40,121 nt of DNA. Source: Anaerolinea sp. GTDB taxonomy: Bacteria; Chloroflexota; Anaerolineae; Anaerolineales; Villigracilaceae. The notes below the pieces were generated by a model that was given only the letters and a program-made list of their open reading frames with translations, did not search any database and was not told where the DNA came from. Shown here piece by piece: positions 1 to 9,305 of the stretch (its first letter is position 1; every line of letters starts with the position of its first letter). The stretch covers positions 1-40,121 of the forward strand of contig DYPU01000016.1 of assembly GCA_020719725.1 (NCBI GenBank). Reading direction: 5' to 3'. Position numbers and translations under genes: made by a program.

Positions 1-94
1 CACGAGCCGCTCTAAATTCAATGTAAATCACGGGTGGTCTTTCCTCCTTCCACCTGTTGAAAAAACTCTCTCCTCCCTCTGAGTTGGTCTTGGC

Positions 95-120
95 CGCGCC
101 CGCTGAAAACAGCGGGCGCG
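95..120. other. GC-rich perfect hairpin in the gene-free region upstream of metH
   Basis: Bases 95-105 and 110-120 form a perfect 11-bp inverted repeat (CGCGCCCGCTG / CAGCGGGCGCG) around an AAAA loop. There is no T-run on either side, so it is not a canonical intrinsic terminator. The whole stretch 1-456 shows no convincing gene. It is AT-rich from about 220 to 400, with a possible -10-like TATAAA near 235. I looked for cobalamin, SAM and SAH riboswitch signatures before metH and did not recognise any. Confidence 0.6.
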
Positions 121-456
121 TGCCGTTAAATCTCCGAGAATGTTGTCTGTTTGAGCCTGCGTCGGAGATGTGGAGTTGGCTGGGCAAGATGGTAAAATGC
201 GGGTCTGTGCTGTATTGCCCTGAAATGGAATAAAATATAAATCGCCCCAAATGCGGCGCACCAGTTTTTTTGCCAGCCCGTTTTGATGAATTTCTTTTGT
301 TTGAATTTAGTGATCCTGGCTATGGCGCAGTCCATCATTTAAAGATTTTCCGTTGTGCCACTTTGCTGACGTTGTGGTAAAAAAAAAACGCAATTTGGCT
401 TGTCCGTGTACCGAATCTTGAGCAATCATTCATGTTTATTCTTCAGGAGAAACGCC

Positions 457-3400
457 ATGCCCCCTCGCACCTATACCAATCGCCGCTATCTCGATGCCAT
501 CAATGAACGTGTGCTCGTCTTTGATGGCGCGATGGGAACCAGTCTGCAAAAGCAAAACCTGACCGCCGAGCATTTTGGCGGTGAAAAGTACAACGGCTGC
601 AACGATTTTCTCGTCATCACCAGCCCGGAAGCTGTCGAAAAAGTTCACCGCTCCTTTATGGAAGTGGGCGTGGATGTGTTGGAGACGGACACCTTTCGCT
701 CCAATCGGTTGACTTTGGGCGAATACGGCCTGGGCGAACGGACTCTCGAAATCAACATCGCCGCCGCAAGATTGGCCCGGCGTGTGGCCGATGAATTTGC
801 CGCTAAAACCGGCCAGCCGCGCTTTGTGGCCGGTTCGATCGGCCCGAGCGGCAAACTCCCCTCAGCGGATGACCCTGAACTCTCGAACATGCAGTTTGAC
901 GAACTGGCCGAGTTGTTCCGCGAACAGGCCACCGGGCTGCTTCAGGGTGGGGTGGATGTGATTTTGATCGAAACTTCGCAGGATATTCTCGAAGTCAAAG
1001 CTGCGATTAATGGTGTGATTAGGGCTTTTGAAGAAACCGGCCTTTGGCTGCCTATTCAGGCTCAAATTACGCTCGATACCACTGGGCGTATGTTGCTTGG
1101 CACCGATGCTCATGCTGCCGTCGCCATTCTGGAAGACCTGCCGATCGATGTGATTGGCATCAATTGTTCTACTGGCCCTGAACACATGCGCGAGCCGATT
1201 CAAATTCTCGGCGAGGGGACGCGGTTGCCGGTTTCGTGCATCCCTAACGCCGGGCTGCCGCTTAATGTGGATGGTCAGGCCGTTTATCCGCTGGAGCCAG
1301 AGCCATTTGCCGAGGCGTTATACGCGTTTATTGAACGGAATCACGTTTCGGTGGTGGGGGGCTGCTGCGGTACCACACCCGAGCACCTGAAAAAGCTCGT
1401 CGAAAAAGTAAAAGGCATTTCCCACCCGCAGCGTCCCGTATCCGGCCCGGCCAAACTGGCTTCGAGCATCAAGGCCATGAATATGCAGCAGGACCCTGCC
1501 CCTTTTCTAATTGGTGAACGCTGCAATGCTCAGGGCAGCCGCGCTTTCAAGCGCCTGCTGTTGGCAGAAGATTGGGATTCGGTCTTGACTGTGGCCCGTG
1601 ATCAGACGGATAACGGGGCGCATGGTTTGGATATTTCGGTGGCTGTTACCGAACGGGGCGATGAAGCCTATCTGATGCGCCAGGTGGTGCGAAAACTGGT
1701 TACGGCGGGCATTGATGTGCCGCTGGTGATTGATACTACCGAGTTGGATGTGATGGAAGTGGCCCTGAAAACTGCGCCGGGGCGGTGTCTCATCAATTCG
1801 ACGCACCTGGAAAGTGGGCGGGCCAAGGCCGATAAAATTTTTTCGCTTGCAAAAAAATATAATGCGGCTGTTATTGTCTTGACCATCGACGAGGTGGGCA
1901 TGGCAAAAACGCGTCAGCGTAAGCTGGAAGTGGCCCAACGGATTTATGATATTGCCGTTAATGAGCATGACCTGGCCCCTGGCGCGCTTGTTTTTGATGA
2001 TTTGACCTTCACGCTTGCGACGGGCGATCTTGAGTTTGCGGCTTCGGCTGTGGAGACGATTGAAGGTATTCGGTTGATTAAAGAGGCGCTGCCGGGCGTT
2101 CTCACTTCATTGGGTGTTTCCAATTTGTCGTTTGGGTTATCGGCTCAGGCCCGGCCCACGCTTAATTCGGTGATGCTTTATCACTGTGTGAAAGCCGGGT
2201 TGGATATGGCAATCGTTAATCCGGTCCATGTCAAACCCTACGGTGAGATTTCTGCCGAAGAGCGCGAGTTGGCCGAAGACCTGATCTTTAACCGCCGTTC
2301 AGATGCGTTACAGCGTTATATCGAATATTTTGAAGGTCGTCAGGGGCAGACCGAAAATGAAAAAGCGGATCCGACCGAAGGAATGTCGGTTGCCCAGCGC
2401 CTGCACTGGCGCATTTTGTCACGGCACAAAGAAAATATTGAGGCGGATGTCGATGAGATTGTCGGGCTTGGAACAGAACCCACCCGGCACGAAACTGCGG
2501 TCTATGTCCTTAATCAGGTTCTGCTCCCCGCCATGAAAGAAGTCGGTGATAAATTTGGCTCAGGTGAGCTGATTTTGCCGTTTGTCTTGCAATCGGCGGA
2601 GGTAATGAAAAAGGCTGTTGCCCACCTTGAAAACTATCTTGAAAAGCAGGAAGGTGTCAGCAAGGGATTGGTTGTGCTGGCTACTGTGTATGGTGACGTG
2701 CATGATATTGGCAAAAACCTGGTTAAGACGATTCTTTCCAATAATGGCTATGAAGTCATTGATTTAGGCAAACAAGTTCCAGCAGAAACGATTATCGCCA
2801 AGGCGGTGGAGGCCAATGCCACTGCCATTGGTCTTTCGGCCTTGCTGGTTTCCACTTCCAAACAAATGCCGCTCATCGTCAACGAACTGCACCGCCGTAA
2901 CTTGCACTTCCCGGTGCTGATCGGCGGCGCAGCCATCAACCGCCGTTTTGGGCGGCGAATTTTGCAAACCGAAGACCTGAAATATTACGATCCGGGTGTT
3001 TTCTACTGCAAAGATGCCTTTGAAGGCCTCGAAACCATGGACGCGCTCATTGTCCCGGCCAAACGGGCTGATTTGCGAGCCAGAATTCAAAAAGAATCTG
3101 AAATAGAATTGGGTCGAGCCGCCAAACAACACGACAGCGCCCCCGCCAATCAGCGTTCCGAGGTTATCCCCGCGCCCATACCCCTCCCCGAAAAACTGGG
3201 CGAGCGCTTGGTGCTGGATATGCCATTAGAGATGGTTTTCCAAAACCTCAACATTAACGAACTCTACCGCCTGTCGTGGGGCGCGAAAAACACTCATGGC
3301 GCAGAATGGGAAAAACTCAAAGCCGATTTTGATGCCCGCCTGGAGAAAATGAAAAAGGAAGCCCTGCGTGAAGGCTGGCTTAAACCCCAGGCTGTCTATG

Positions 3401-3969
3401 GCTTTTTCCCTTGTCAGGCCGATGGTGACGATTTAATAATCTACGACCCGGCTTCCACGCTTCCGCTGCAAAACCCAATAGCCCGCTTCCCCTTCCCACG
3501 CCAGCCCTATGACGAGCATCTGGCTCTGGCCGACTACTTTGCCCCGGTCAGCTCCGGCCAAATGGACGTAGTTGCCTTTCAGGTTGTGACCGTTGGACAG
3601 GCCGCCACTGAAAAATTTGACCAGCTTCAGGCTGAAAATAACTTCTCCGAAGCCTACTTTATTCACGGGTTGGCCGTCCAAACCGCCGAAGCCACCGCCG
3701 CCTACTTACACGATCACATTCGCCGCGAACTGGGCCTTTCTGTCGGGCAGGGCAAACGCTACTCTTGGGGCTACCCCGCCATCCCGGAACTGGAAGACCA
3801 TCGCAAAGTCTTCGACCTGCTGCCTAGCGTGGAAAATGTGCTCAAAATGCAGCTTAGCCCGGCCTACCAACTCATCCCCGAACAATCCACCGCCGCCATC
3901 ATCCTGCACCACAAAGACGCCAAATATTATAGCGTTGGCGAAAGCCGTGTAGAACAGCTAATGAAGTAA
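457..3969 (+). CDS. metH: Cobalamin-dependent methionine synthase (MetH), full-length
   Basis: Transfers a methyl group from methyltetrahydrofolate to homocysteine through enzyme-bound methylcobalamin in the cytoplasm. The 1170-residue product has all four MetH modules. The N-terminal homocysteine domain carries DGAMGT and zinc ligands Cys237, Cys303 and Cys304 (GINCS, GGCCGT). The pterin domain begins near residue 350 (IGERCN). The cobalamin cap and Rossmann region carries GDVHDIGKN, with lower-ligand His749. The C-terminal AdoMet-binding reactivation domain includes RYSWGYPAIPELEDH and YQLIPEQST. I chose the ATG at 457 because AGGAGA lies 6 bases upstream; a TTG at 400 extends the frame but has no such site and adds unconserved residues. 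The length is close to the usual 1150-1250. The gene appears monocistronic or first in its unit, 42 bases before a membrane glycosyltransferase. Very sure of the function. Confidence 0.97.
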   Translation: MPPRTYTNRRYLDAINERVLVFDGAMGTSLQKQNLTAEHFGGEKYNGCNDFLVITSPEAVEKVHRSFMEVGVDVLETDTFRSNRLTLGEYGLGERTLEINIAAARLARRVADEFAAKTGQPRFVAGSIGPSGKLPSADDPELSNMQFDELAELFREQATGLLQGGVDVILIETSQDILEVKAAINGVIRAFEETGLWLPIQAQITLDTTGRMLLGTDAHAAVAILEDLPIDVIGINCSTGPEHMREPIQILGEGTRLPVSCIPNAGLPLNVDGQAVYPLEPEPFAEALYAFIERNHVSVVGGCCGTTPEHLKKLVEKVKGISHPQRPVSGPAKLASSIKAMNMQQDPAPFLIGERCNAQGSRAFKRLLLAEDWDSVLTVARDQTDNGAHGLDISVAVTERGDEAYLMRQVVRKLVTAGIDVPLVIDTTELDVMEVALKTAPGRCLINSTHLESGRAKADKIFSLAKKYNAAVIVLTIDEVGMAKTRQRKLEVAQRIYDIAVNEHDLAPGALVFDDLTFTLATGDLEFAASAVETIEGIRLIKEALPGVLTSLGVSNLSFGLSAQARPTLNSVMLYHCVKAGLDMAIVNPVHVKPYGEISAEERELAEDLIFNRRSDALQRYIEYFEGRQGQTENEKADPTEGMSVAQRLHWRILSRHKENIEADVDEIVGLGTEPTRHETAVYVLNQVLLPAMKEVGDKFGSGELILPFVLQSAEVMKKAVAHLENYLEKQEGVSKGLVVLATVYGDVHDIGKNLVKTILSNNGYEVIDLGKQVPAETIIAKAVEANATAIGLSALLVSTSKQMPLIVNELHRRNLHFPVLIGGAAINRRFGRRILQTEDLKYYDPGVFYCKDAFEGLETMDALIVPAKRADLRARIQKESEIELGRAAKQHDSAPANQRSEVIPAPIPLPEKLGERLVLDMPLEMVFQNLNINELYRLSWGAKNTHGAEWEKLKADFDARLEKMKKEALREGWLKPQAVYGFFPCQADGDDLIIYDPASTLPLQNPIARFPFPRQPYDEHLALADYFAPVSSGQMDVVAFQVVTVGQAATEKFDQLQAENNFSEAYFIHGLAVQTAEATAAYLHDHIRRELGLSVGQGKRYSWGYPAIPELEDHRKVFDLLPSVENVLKMQLSPAYQLIPEQSTAAIILHHKDAKYYSVGESRVEQLMK

Positions 3970-3984
3970 ACAAGCCCACTTGGA

Positions 3985-4001
3985 GCGGGATAGCCTCCCG
4001 C
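3985..4001. other. Small intergenic hairpin between metH and the glycosyltransferase
   Basis: GCGGGA at 3985-3990 pairs with TCCCGC at 3996-4001 around a 5-base loop. It occupies the middle of the 42-base gap between the metH stop and the next ATG. No T-run follows it, so termination is uncertain. It could be a remnant of a short interspersed palindrome. Confidence 0.4.
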
Positions 4002-4011
4002 GCACCCTGTC

Positions 4012-5856
4012 ATGCAAAAATATATTCGCGCCCCATCTGCCTGGCTCGCCATCTTAATCGCCGTCAATTTGCTCATTGGGCTGCTAACGCTCAGCCACTA
4101 CGGCGAATCATGGGATGAGTACAACTTTTTTCAATACGCCGAAGAATCCCTGGCGGCTTACCCTGGCCTGTTTCAGCCCGGCTTTCACCTTAGCTTTAGC
4201 GACCCAACCCTACGCCACTACGGGGCCTGGTTTCTAATGCTGTCTGTGGGGGTGGCGCGCCTGTTTCCAGGCAGCCATATCTCAGATATTGCTCATTTTC
4301 TAACCTTTCTCAGCTTTCAGGCCGGAATCGCGCTGATGTACGCCCTGGCCCGGCGCTGGCTTAAACCCTGGGCCGCCTTTAGCGCAGCGCTGCTCTACGC
4401 CAGCCAACCCGTTTTTTACGGACATGCTTTCATCAACGCCCGCGACATTCCCTTTCAGGTTGGTTTTATCGCCAGCGTATACTTTGGCCTGCGCCTGAGC
4501 GATTCGCTTCAGGCCCCGTCCGCTAAAACCGTCCTAAAATTGCCCAAACTTAAAATTTCAATTGTCTCCAGCTTTTTTCTCTTTTTAGGGATGATTGGAT
4601 TTGGACTTTTGGCCGTCAAATTGGCTGATTCCTGGCTAAAAATGGCTCCATTACTGGCCGATACCAGCAGCGCACACCAACTGGACTTGTACCTGCGTCC
4701 CATTTTGGCAAAGTTTTGGGCCGGGCTGATCTTTCTCTCACTCACCCTGGCCTGGTCAGCGATTCTTATCCTGCCCGGTCAGCCCCAGTTGCGCTCCCAA
4801 CTCTGGGAGTTTGAACTTCGTCCTTATGCTTTGCAACTTCGACAAGTTTTTCGCACTTCCGCTTTTTGGCTGGCGACCCTGGCCTTGGCCCTAACGATGG
4901 GTATTCGCGTCATGGGCCTCATGGCTGCCGGATTGGTGGCGATTCAGGCCTTTGCGCGCCTCAAGCGCGCCGCTTTCCTGCCGCTGGTGATGTATGGTGT
5001 GCTGGCCTTGCTTTTGCTTTACCCCACCTGGCCTTATTTGTGGGGTGAACCGCTCCTGCGTCTACTCATTACCTTTCGGCTGATGACCTCTTTCCCTTGG
5101 CCGGGGCAGGCCCTTTTTGCCGGAGCCTACTATGCCGGGAATGAATTGCCGCGCAGTTATCTGCCCACCTTATTCAGCCTTCAACTTACAGAGCCGCTTT
5201 TGTTGCTTTTTGGGGTGGGCTTACTGGTTGCCGCTTGGAAATTATTGCATAAAAAAGCCCCGCTCGAACTGCTTTTGCTTTCATTGGCCTGGTTTGCCAT
5301 CCCGGTTGGCACAGCCATTGTGGGGCGGCCTTATCTTTATGATAATTTTCGCCAGATGCTATTTGCTTTGCCGCCTTTGTTTCTCATCGCCGGGCTGGGG
5401 CTGGAAGCGCTGCTGGAGCGCTTTCGTCAGCCCTGGGCGCGAGCTGCGCTGGTTGTTTTTGCAATTCTGCCGGGCGTGGTGGGAATTGTCGGCCTGCATC
5501 CATACCCGTATCTCTACTACAACAGCCTGACGGGTGGAACGTCTGGCGCATTTCGTCAGTACGAGATGGACTACTGGGGCACCTCCTTCCGCGCGGTGGC
5601 TGAAGTTCTCAACCAGGATGCTCCTCCGAATGCCGAGGTGCTGGTTTGGGGGCCGCCGACTACGCTTTGGCGCTATACGCGCCCTGATATTGCCGTTTAC
5701 AATTCGCTTGAAGCCCATAAACCTGCTGGCGCTTTTTATGCGCTTATTTCAACGCGTGGCGATTCTGATTTGACCATTTTCCCCAATGCCCGGCTGGTTT
5801 ATCAGGTTCAAAAAGATGCCGCAATTTTGGCAATTCTGCGTTATGTTGAACCTTGA
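4012..5856 (+). CDS. Polytopic glycosyltransferase, GT39/ArnT-like (dolichyl-phosphate-mannose mannosyltransferase type)
   Basis: A 614-residue integral membrane protein with many hydrophobic helices. An acidic pair follows the first helix (SWDEYNFFQYAEES, about residues 31-44), as in the first extracytoplasmic loop of GT39/GT-C enzymes that take sugars from a polyprenyl-phosphate donor. Later motifs such as INARDIPFQ and a soluble C-terminal end also fit GT-C architecture. The acceptor cannot be told from sequence. No clear Shine-Dalgarno precedes the ATG at 4012. It starts a same-strand run of envelope genes: GT2 transferase, methyltransferase, coaX, membrane protein and a second GT39-like protein. 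Lipid or protein glycosylation is inferred from family and neighbours. Confidence 0.75.
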   Translation: MQKYIRAPSAWLAILIAVNLLIGLLTLSHYGESWDEYNFFQYAEESLAAYPGLFQPGFHLSFSDPTLRHYGAWFLMLSVGVARLFPGSHISDIAHFLTFLSFQAGIALMYALARRWLKPWAAFSAALLYASQPVFYGHAFINARDIPFQVGFIASVYFGLRLSDSLQAPSAKTVLKLPKLKISIVSSFFLFLGMIGFGLLAVKLADSWLKMAPLLADTSSAHQLDLYLRPILAKFWAGLIFLSLTLAWSAILILPGQPQLRSQLWEFELRPYALQLRQVFRTSAFWLATLALALTMGIRVMGLMAAGLVAIQAFARLKRAAFLPLVMYGVLALLLLYPTWPYLWGEPLLRLLITFRLMTSFPWPGQALFAGAYYAGNELPRSYLPTLFSLQLTEPLLLLFGVGLLVAAWKLLHKKAPLELLLLSLAWFAIPVGTAIVGRPYLYDNFRQMLFALPPLFLIAGLGLEALLERFRQPWARAALVVFAILPGVVGIVGLHPYPYLYYNSLTGGTSGAFRQYEMDYWGTSFRAVAEVLNQDAPPNAEVLVWGPPTTLWRYTRPDIAVYNSLEAHKPAGAFYALISTRGDSDLTIFPNARLVYQVQKDAAILAILRYVEP

Positions 5857-5964
5857 TTTTTGTGATGAAAAAACTGCCCTTCAGCCATTCCTGCCAGATG
5901 TAGATCGATTGGTTTTGGCAAATACCATCAACTGCCTATTGGAATTTTTGTGAGACCGGCCCAG

Positions 5965-6900
5965 ATGCGCGAAATTGTAATTGTTACCCCGCTTTACAAT
6001 GATTGGCAATCGTTAGTCATCCTTTCTCAGGCGCTGGAGAAAACCTCCGCTATGCACAGCCTGCGGATGCGTGTTTTGGCGGTTGATGATGGCTCGACCA
6101 CCGAGGCCGAAACAGCCTTGCCGCAAAATGTGCAAGTCATCCATCTTGCACGCAACCTGGGGCATCAGCGCGCGATTGCGGTTGGCCTGGCGGTTGCTCA
6201 TCAAATGGACTTAGACCTGCCTGTGGTTGTCATGGATTGTGATGGCGAAGATCGCCCCGAAGATATTGCCGCCCTGTTGGCTGAATATGACCAGCAACCG
6301 GGCCGGATTGTCTTTGCGCGGCGAGCCAAACGCTCTGAAGGGGGTCTCTTTCGCGTTTTTTATGCGTTTTTCAAACTCATTTTTCGCGCCCTCACAGGAA
6401 AAAGCATTAATTTTGGCAATTTTTGCATTATTCCCCCAGTCAGCTTGAAGCGCATTGTCTATTTGCAAGAAATTTGGAACCACTTTGCCGCCGGGGTTAT
6501 GCGCTCTGGCCTGTCCTGGAAAACCATTCCCACGGCGCGTGGCAAACGTTATGCCGGGCGCTCCCACATGAACTTGGTGGCGCTCGTTTTGCATGGCCTG
6601 AGCGCCATTTCGGTTTATATCGAAGTCGTTTATGTCCGCCTGATTTTTACGGCTTTGGTTCTCATGGCGCTGGATGTGACTGGCTTTCTTGCGCTGGTTT
6701 ATGTCCGTTTTCTGACAGCACTTGCCATTCCCGGCTGGGCTACCAATGTCGCCATTGGATTGACGGTTGTCATGGTACAGGCCCTGCTGTTCCTGGCTTT
6801 GTTATCGTTTGTTATTCTTAGCTATCGCAGCGCCAAAATGTTTATCCCGGCCATTGATTACAAAGACTTTGTGCTCACTTCAGAAAGGCCAAATTCATGA
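5965..6900 (+). CDS. GT2 family glycosyltransferase, polyprenyl-phosphate sugar synthase-like
   Basis: The N-terminal GT-A domain starts IVIVTPLYNDW and contains AVDDGSTTEAE (nucleotide-binding Asp), then VVMDCDGEDRPED (DxD-like) in the DPM1/GtrB arrangement. Two long hydrophobic segments follow near residues 225-300, matching membrane-anchored transferases that load a sugar onto undecaprenyl or dolichyl phosphate. Such an enzyme could supply the donor for the flanking GT39-like proteins; this is inference from context. I prefer the ATG at 5965 because the family begins directly with the first beta strand; a GTG at 5950 in the same frame, with a weak GGA upstream, is an alternative. The stop overlaps the next gene's start as ATGA. 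The 93-base gap before it holds nothing I recognise. Confidence 0.8.
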   Translation: MREIVIVTPLYNDWQSLVILSQALEKTSAMHSLRMRVLAVDDGSTTEAETALPQNVQVIHLARNLGHQRAIAVGLAVAHQMDLDLPVVVMDCDGEDRPEDIAALLAEYDQQPGRIVFARRAKRSEGGLFRVFYAFFKLIFRALTGKSINFGNFCIIPPVSLKRIVYLQEIWNHFAAGVMRSGLSWKTIPTARGKRYAGRSHMNLVALVLHGLSAISVYIEVVYVRLIFTALVLMALDVTGFLALVYVRFLTALAIPGWATNVAIGLTVVMVQALLFLALLSFVILSYRSAKMFIPAIDYKDFVLTSERPNS

Positions 6901-7598
6901 CCGTCAGCCAGGCCTACATTGGTTCAGAATTGGAGCTTTTCGCGTATGCTCAACACTGGAAAGCTTACTTTAAGAGTATCCTGTCGCCGTTTTTTGGCAA
7001 ACGGGTGTTGGAGGTTGGTGCTGGGTTGGGCGCAACCACCCAGGCCTTATGTGATGGGTCACAAGCTGAATGGATATGCCTCGAACCTGACCCGCAATTA
7101 CTCGCTCAGGTTCGAGAAAAAGAGCTGCCTGCCTGCTGCCGCCCACAAGTCGGATTTGTCTCTAGCCTTGCAAGCGAGGCCGTTTTTGACAGCATTCTCT
7201 ATATCGACGTGCTGGAGCATATCGAAGATGACCGCGCCGAACTGGCGCGCGCCAGCCAGCACATTGGGCCAGGCAATCGGCTAATTGTGCTTTCCCCGGC
7301 GTACCCGTTTCTATACAGTCCTTTTGACCAATCTATCGGGCATTATCGCCGCTATGACCGCGCCAGCCTGGCGGCGCTCACCCCGCCCGGATGCAAAATC
7401 GTCAAAATGCAATACCTCGATTCGGTTGGGCTGTTGACCTCCCTCGCCAACCGGCTTTTCCTCCGTCAGTCTCTACCGACCCAGGCCCAAATTCTCTTTT
7501 GGGATCGGCGGCTGGTTCCTCTCTCCCGGTTTTTTGACAGGTTGATTGGCTATCGCTTTGGGCGTTCCATTCTGGGCATCTGGGAAAGGATAAAGTAA
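6897..7598 (+). CDS. Class I SAM-dependent methyltransferase
   Basis: A 233-residue protein with a Rossmann methyltransferase signature: motif I VLEVGAGLGATT near residue 38, an acidic CLEPDPQLL strand, and YIDVLEHIEDD as the post-motif strand typical of Methyltransf_11/23-type enzymes. It then has VLSPAYPFLYSPFDQSIGHY, a pattern common in methyltransferases beside glycosyltransferase genes. It overlaps the upstream GT2 gene by four bases (ATGA), implying translational coupling and a shared pathway, perhaps modification of the same glycan or lipid. The substrate is unknown. The end is 4 bases before coaX. Confidence 0.75.
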   Translation: MTVSQAYIGSELELFAYAQHWKAYFKSILSPFFGKRVLEVGAGLGATTQALCDGSQAEWICLEPDPQLLAQVREKELPACCRPQVGFVSSLASEAVFDSILYIDVLEHIEDDRAELARASQHIGPGNRLIVLSPAYPFLYSPFDQSIGHYRRYDRASLAALTPPGCKIVKMQYLDSVGLLTSLANRLFLRQSLPTQAQILFWDRRLVPLSRFFDRLIGYRFGRSILGIWERIK

Positions 7599-7602
7599 TC
7601 CC

Positions 7603-8370
7603 ATGCTTCTCACTATCGACATTGGTAATACTAATCTGACTATCGGCCTATATGAAGGTGAAGAATTAGCCTGGCATTGGCGTTTAGCCACCGATCACAA
7701 CCGGATGCCCGATGAGTATGGCCTGCAACTGCTCGGCTTGCTCACCCATGCCGGGCATCCCCCCGCCAAACTGACCGGGATCAGCCTGGCCTCGGTTGTC
7801 CCGCCGCTTACCGGGCGGGTGGTGCAGGCCTGCCGCGAGTATCTTAAAACCGAGCCGCTTGTAGTGGATGCCGGAGTTAAAACTGGTATTCGTATCCGTT
7901 ATGAAGACCCCAAAGCCGTTGGCGCCGATCGGGTCTGTGACGCCGCCGCCGTCATGAACCTTTATGGCGGCCCGGCTTGCGTCATCGATTTTGGCACGGC
8001 CACCACGTTTAATGCCCTCACCAAAGAAGGCGATTACCTGGGTGGGGCTATTACGGCTGGCATCAACCTGGCCGCCGAAGCGCTCTACACTCGCGCCGCC
8101 AAACTGCCGCGTATCGACTTGCAACGTCCGCCCAATGTCATCGGGCGCAACACCGTCCATGCCATGCAATCCGGGCTGCTGTATGGCTACGTCAGCATGG
8201 TCGAGGGGATGGTCGAGCGCTTTCGTCGTGAACTTGGCCCCGAAACGAAAGTCATCGCCACTGGCGGGCTGGCGGAGGTGGTTGCCAAAGAGACGCTTGT
8301 TATTCAGCACATTGCGCCCTGGCTCACGCTCGATGGATTGAGAATTATCTGGCAGCTTAACCAGGGTTAG
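7603..8370 (+). CDS. coaX: Type III pantothenate kinase
   Basis: Phosphorylates pantothenate with ATP, the first step of coenzyme A synthesis. The 255-residue sequence opens with LLTIDIGNTNLTIGLYEG (ASKHA-fold phosphate loop, DIGNTN). It carries GADRVCDAAAV, VIDFGTATTFNAL and GGAITAGINLAAEAL, the characteristic CoaX motifs. Length matches the family. AAAGGA lies upstream of the ATG at 7603, inside the end of the methyltransferase gene. It sits tightly inside an envelope cluster with no obvious pathway link, so it may simply share a transcript. Very sure. Confidence 0.96.
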   Translation: MLLTIDIGNTNLTIGLYEGEELAWHWRLATDHNRMPDEYGLQLLGLLTHAGHPPAKLTGISLASVVPPLTGRVVQACREYLKTEPLVVDAGVKTGIRIRYEDPKAVGADRVCDAAAVMNLYGGPACVIDFGTATTFNALTKEGDYLGGAITAGINLAAEALYTRAAKLPRIDLQRPPNVIGRNTVHAMQSGLLYGYVSMVEGMVERFRRELGPETKVIATGGLAEVVAKETLVIQHIAPWLTLDGLRIIWQLNQG

Positions 8371-8375
8371 CAGCG

Positions 8376-9305
8376 ATGAAGGCCTTCTTTGCTCAACTCT
8401 TGCGCGTTCTGGCGGTTGGCTATGTGCTTATGTACTTTTCAGAGCATGTGTTTTGGGCGCAGATTCGGCCCGATGACAGCCTGGCGAACTGGCTTAGCAC
8501 CTGGGTGGCCTATTCTTTGGCCGCTTTTGTTTTCCTGACCCTGCTCTCCGTTTTTAGGGTCACATCAAAATGGTCTTTGTTTTTGGCCGCGGCGGTTTTG
8601 GGCTGGCTGGTGGAAGGCGTCATCGTTCAGACAACCTACGAGCAGTTGCCGCTCTCGATCTCGTTCACAGGCCTGGCCTGGCACGCGCTCATCAGTGTCA
8701 TGCTGGGTTGGTATGCCATTCCCAAAATATTGTTTCAAAACAGTCCTTTTGCCACTTTGCGCGCTGCCGGGTTGACCGGTTTTGGCTACGGGCTGTGGGC
8801 CATTTATTGGTGGGTGGAGGAAGGTCAGGCCAGCTCTATTGCTGAGTTTGCCACGTTTTCATTTGCATCTACGGGTGCATTGATTTTTGCCTACTGGCTC
8901 AATAACCTTGCCTCCAAGCACCCTTTCGCGCCTTCCAGGCTGGCAATTGGCGTGAATTTGCTGGCATTTTTGCTCTTCTTCGTGTTTGTGACCATCCCTG
9001 CCGCGCCGGTAGCTTTATTTCTTTTGCCGGTCTTACTGGGGTCGGCGATCTGGGGACTGTGGAAGACCCGCCAGGCCCCCGGCAAGCCCCTGTTGCAATC
9101 ACTGACTGGGACGATCCGCTGGTGGAACTATCTGCTTTTGCTGCTTGTTCCGCTCTCTGCCGTGGCTGTCTATTCACTGGCCTGGACACTGAATTTACGC
9201 CTGAATACCAACTGGGTGTTGTATCTCATCACAACTCCTTTGGGATTTGGTTTGTTTGGATATAGCCTGTACAAATCCTGGCGCGCAAAGACCACTCCAT
9301 CATGA
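8376..9305 (+). CDS. Uncharacterised polytopic membrane protein
   Basis: The 309-residue product is almost entirely hydrophobic, with about eight or nine predicted membrane spans beginning near residue 5 (LLRVLAVGYVLMYFSEHVFW). I recognise no catalytic motif. Polar positions such as YWWVEEGQ near residue 147 could line a channel or substrate site. It begins 5 bases after coaX and overlaps the next glycosyltransferase start by four bases, so it is probably co-translated with it. A supporting role for the downstream GT39-like enzyme is only a guess. Confidence 0.7.
   Translation: MKAFFAQLLRVLAVGYVLMYFSEHVFWAQIRPDDSLANWLSTWVAYSLAAFVFLTLLSVFRVTSKWSLFLAAAVLGWLVEGVIVQTTYEQLPLSISFTGLAWHALISVMLGWYAIPKILFQNSPFATLRAAGLTGFGYGLWAIYWWVEEGQASSIAEFATFSFASTGALIFAYWLNNLASKHPFAPSRLAIGVNLLAFLLFFVFVTIPAAPVALFLLPVLLGSAIWGLWKTRQAPGKPLLQSLTGTIRWWNYLLLLLVPLSAVAVYSLAWTLNLRLNTNWVLYLITTPLGFGLFGYSLYKSWRAKTTPS

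Noticed and set aside
126-338. Minus-strand small frames upstream of metH
   Set aside because: No ribosome site, atypical composition and no recognisable family; likely chance.
1-456. Cobalamin, SAM or SAH riboswitch before metH
   Set aside because: No B12-box, SAM-I core or SAH signature could be recognised; only one GC-rich hairpin and AT-rich sequence.
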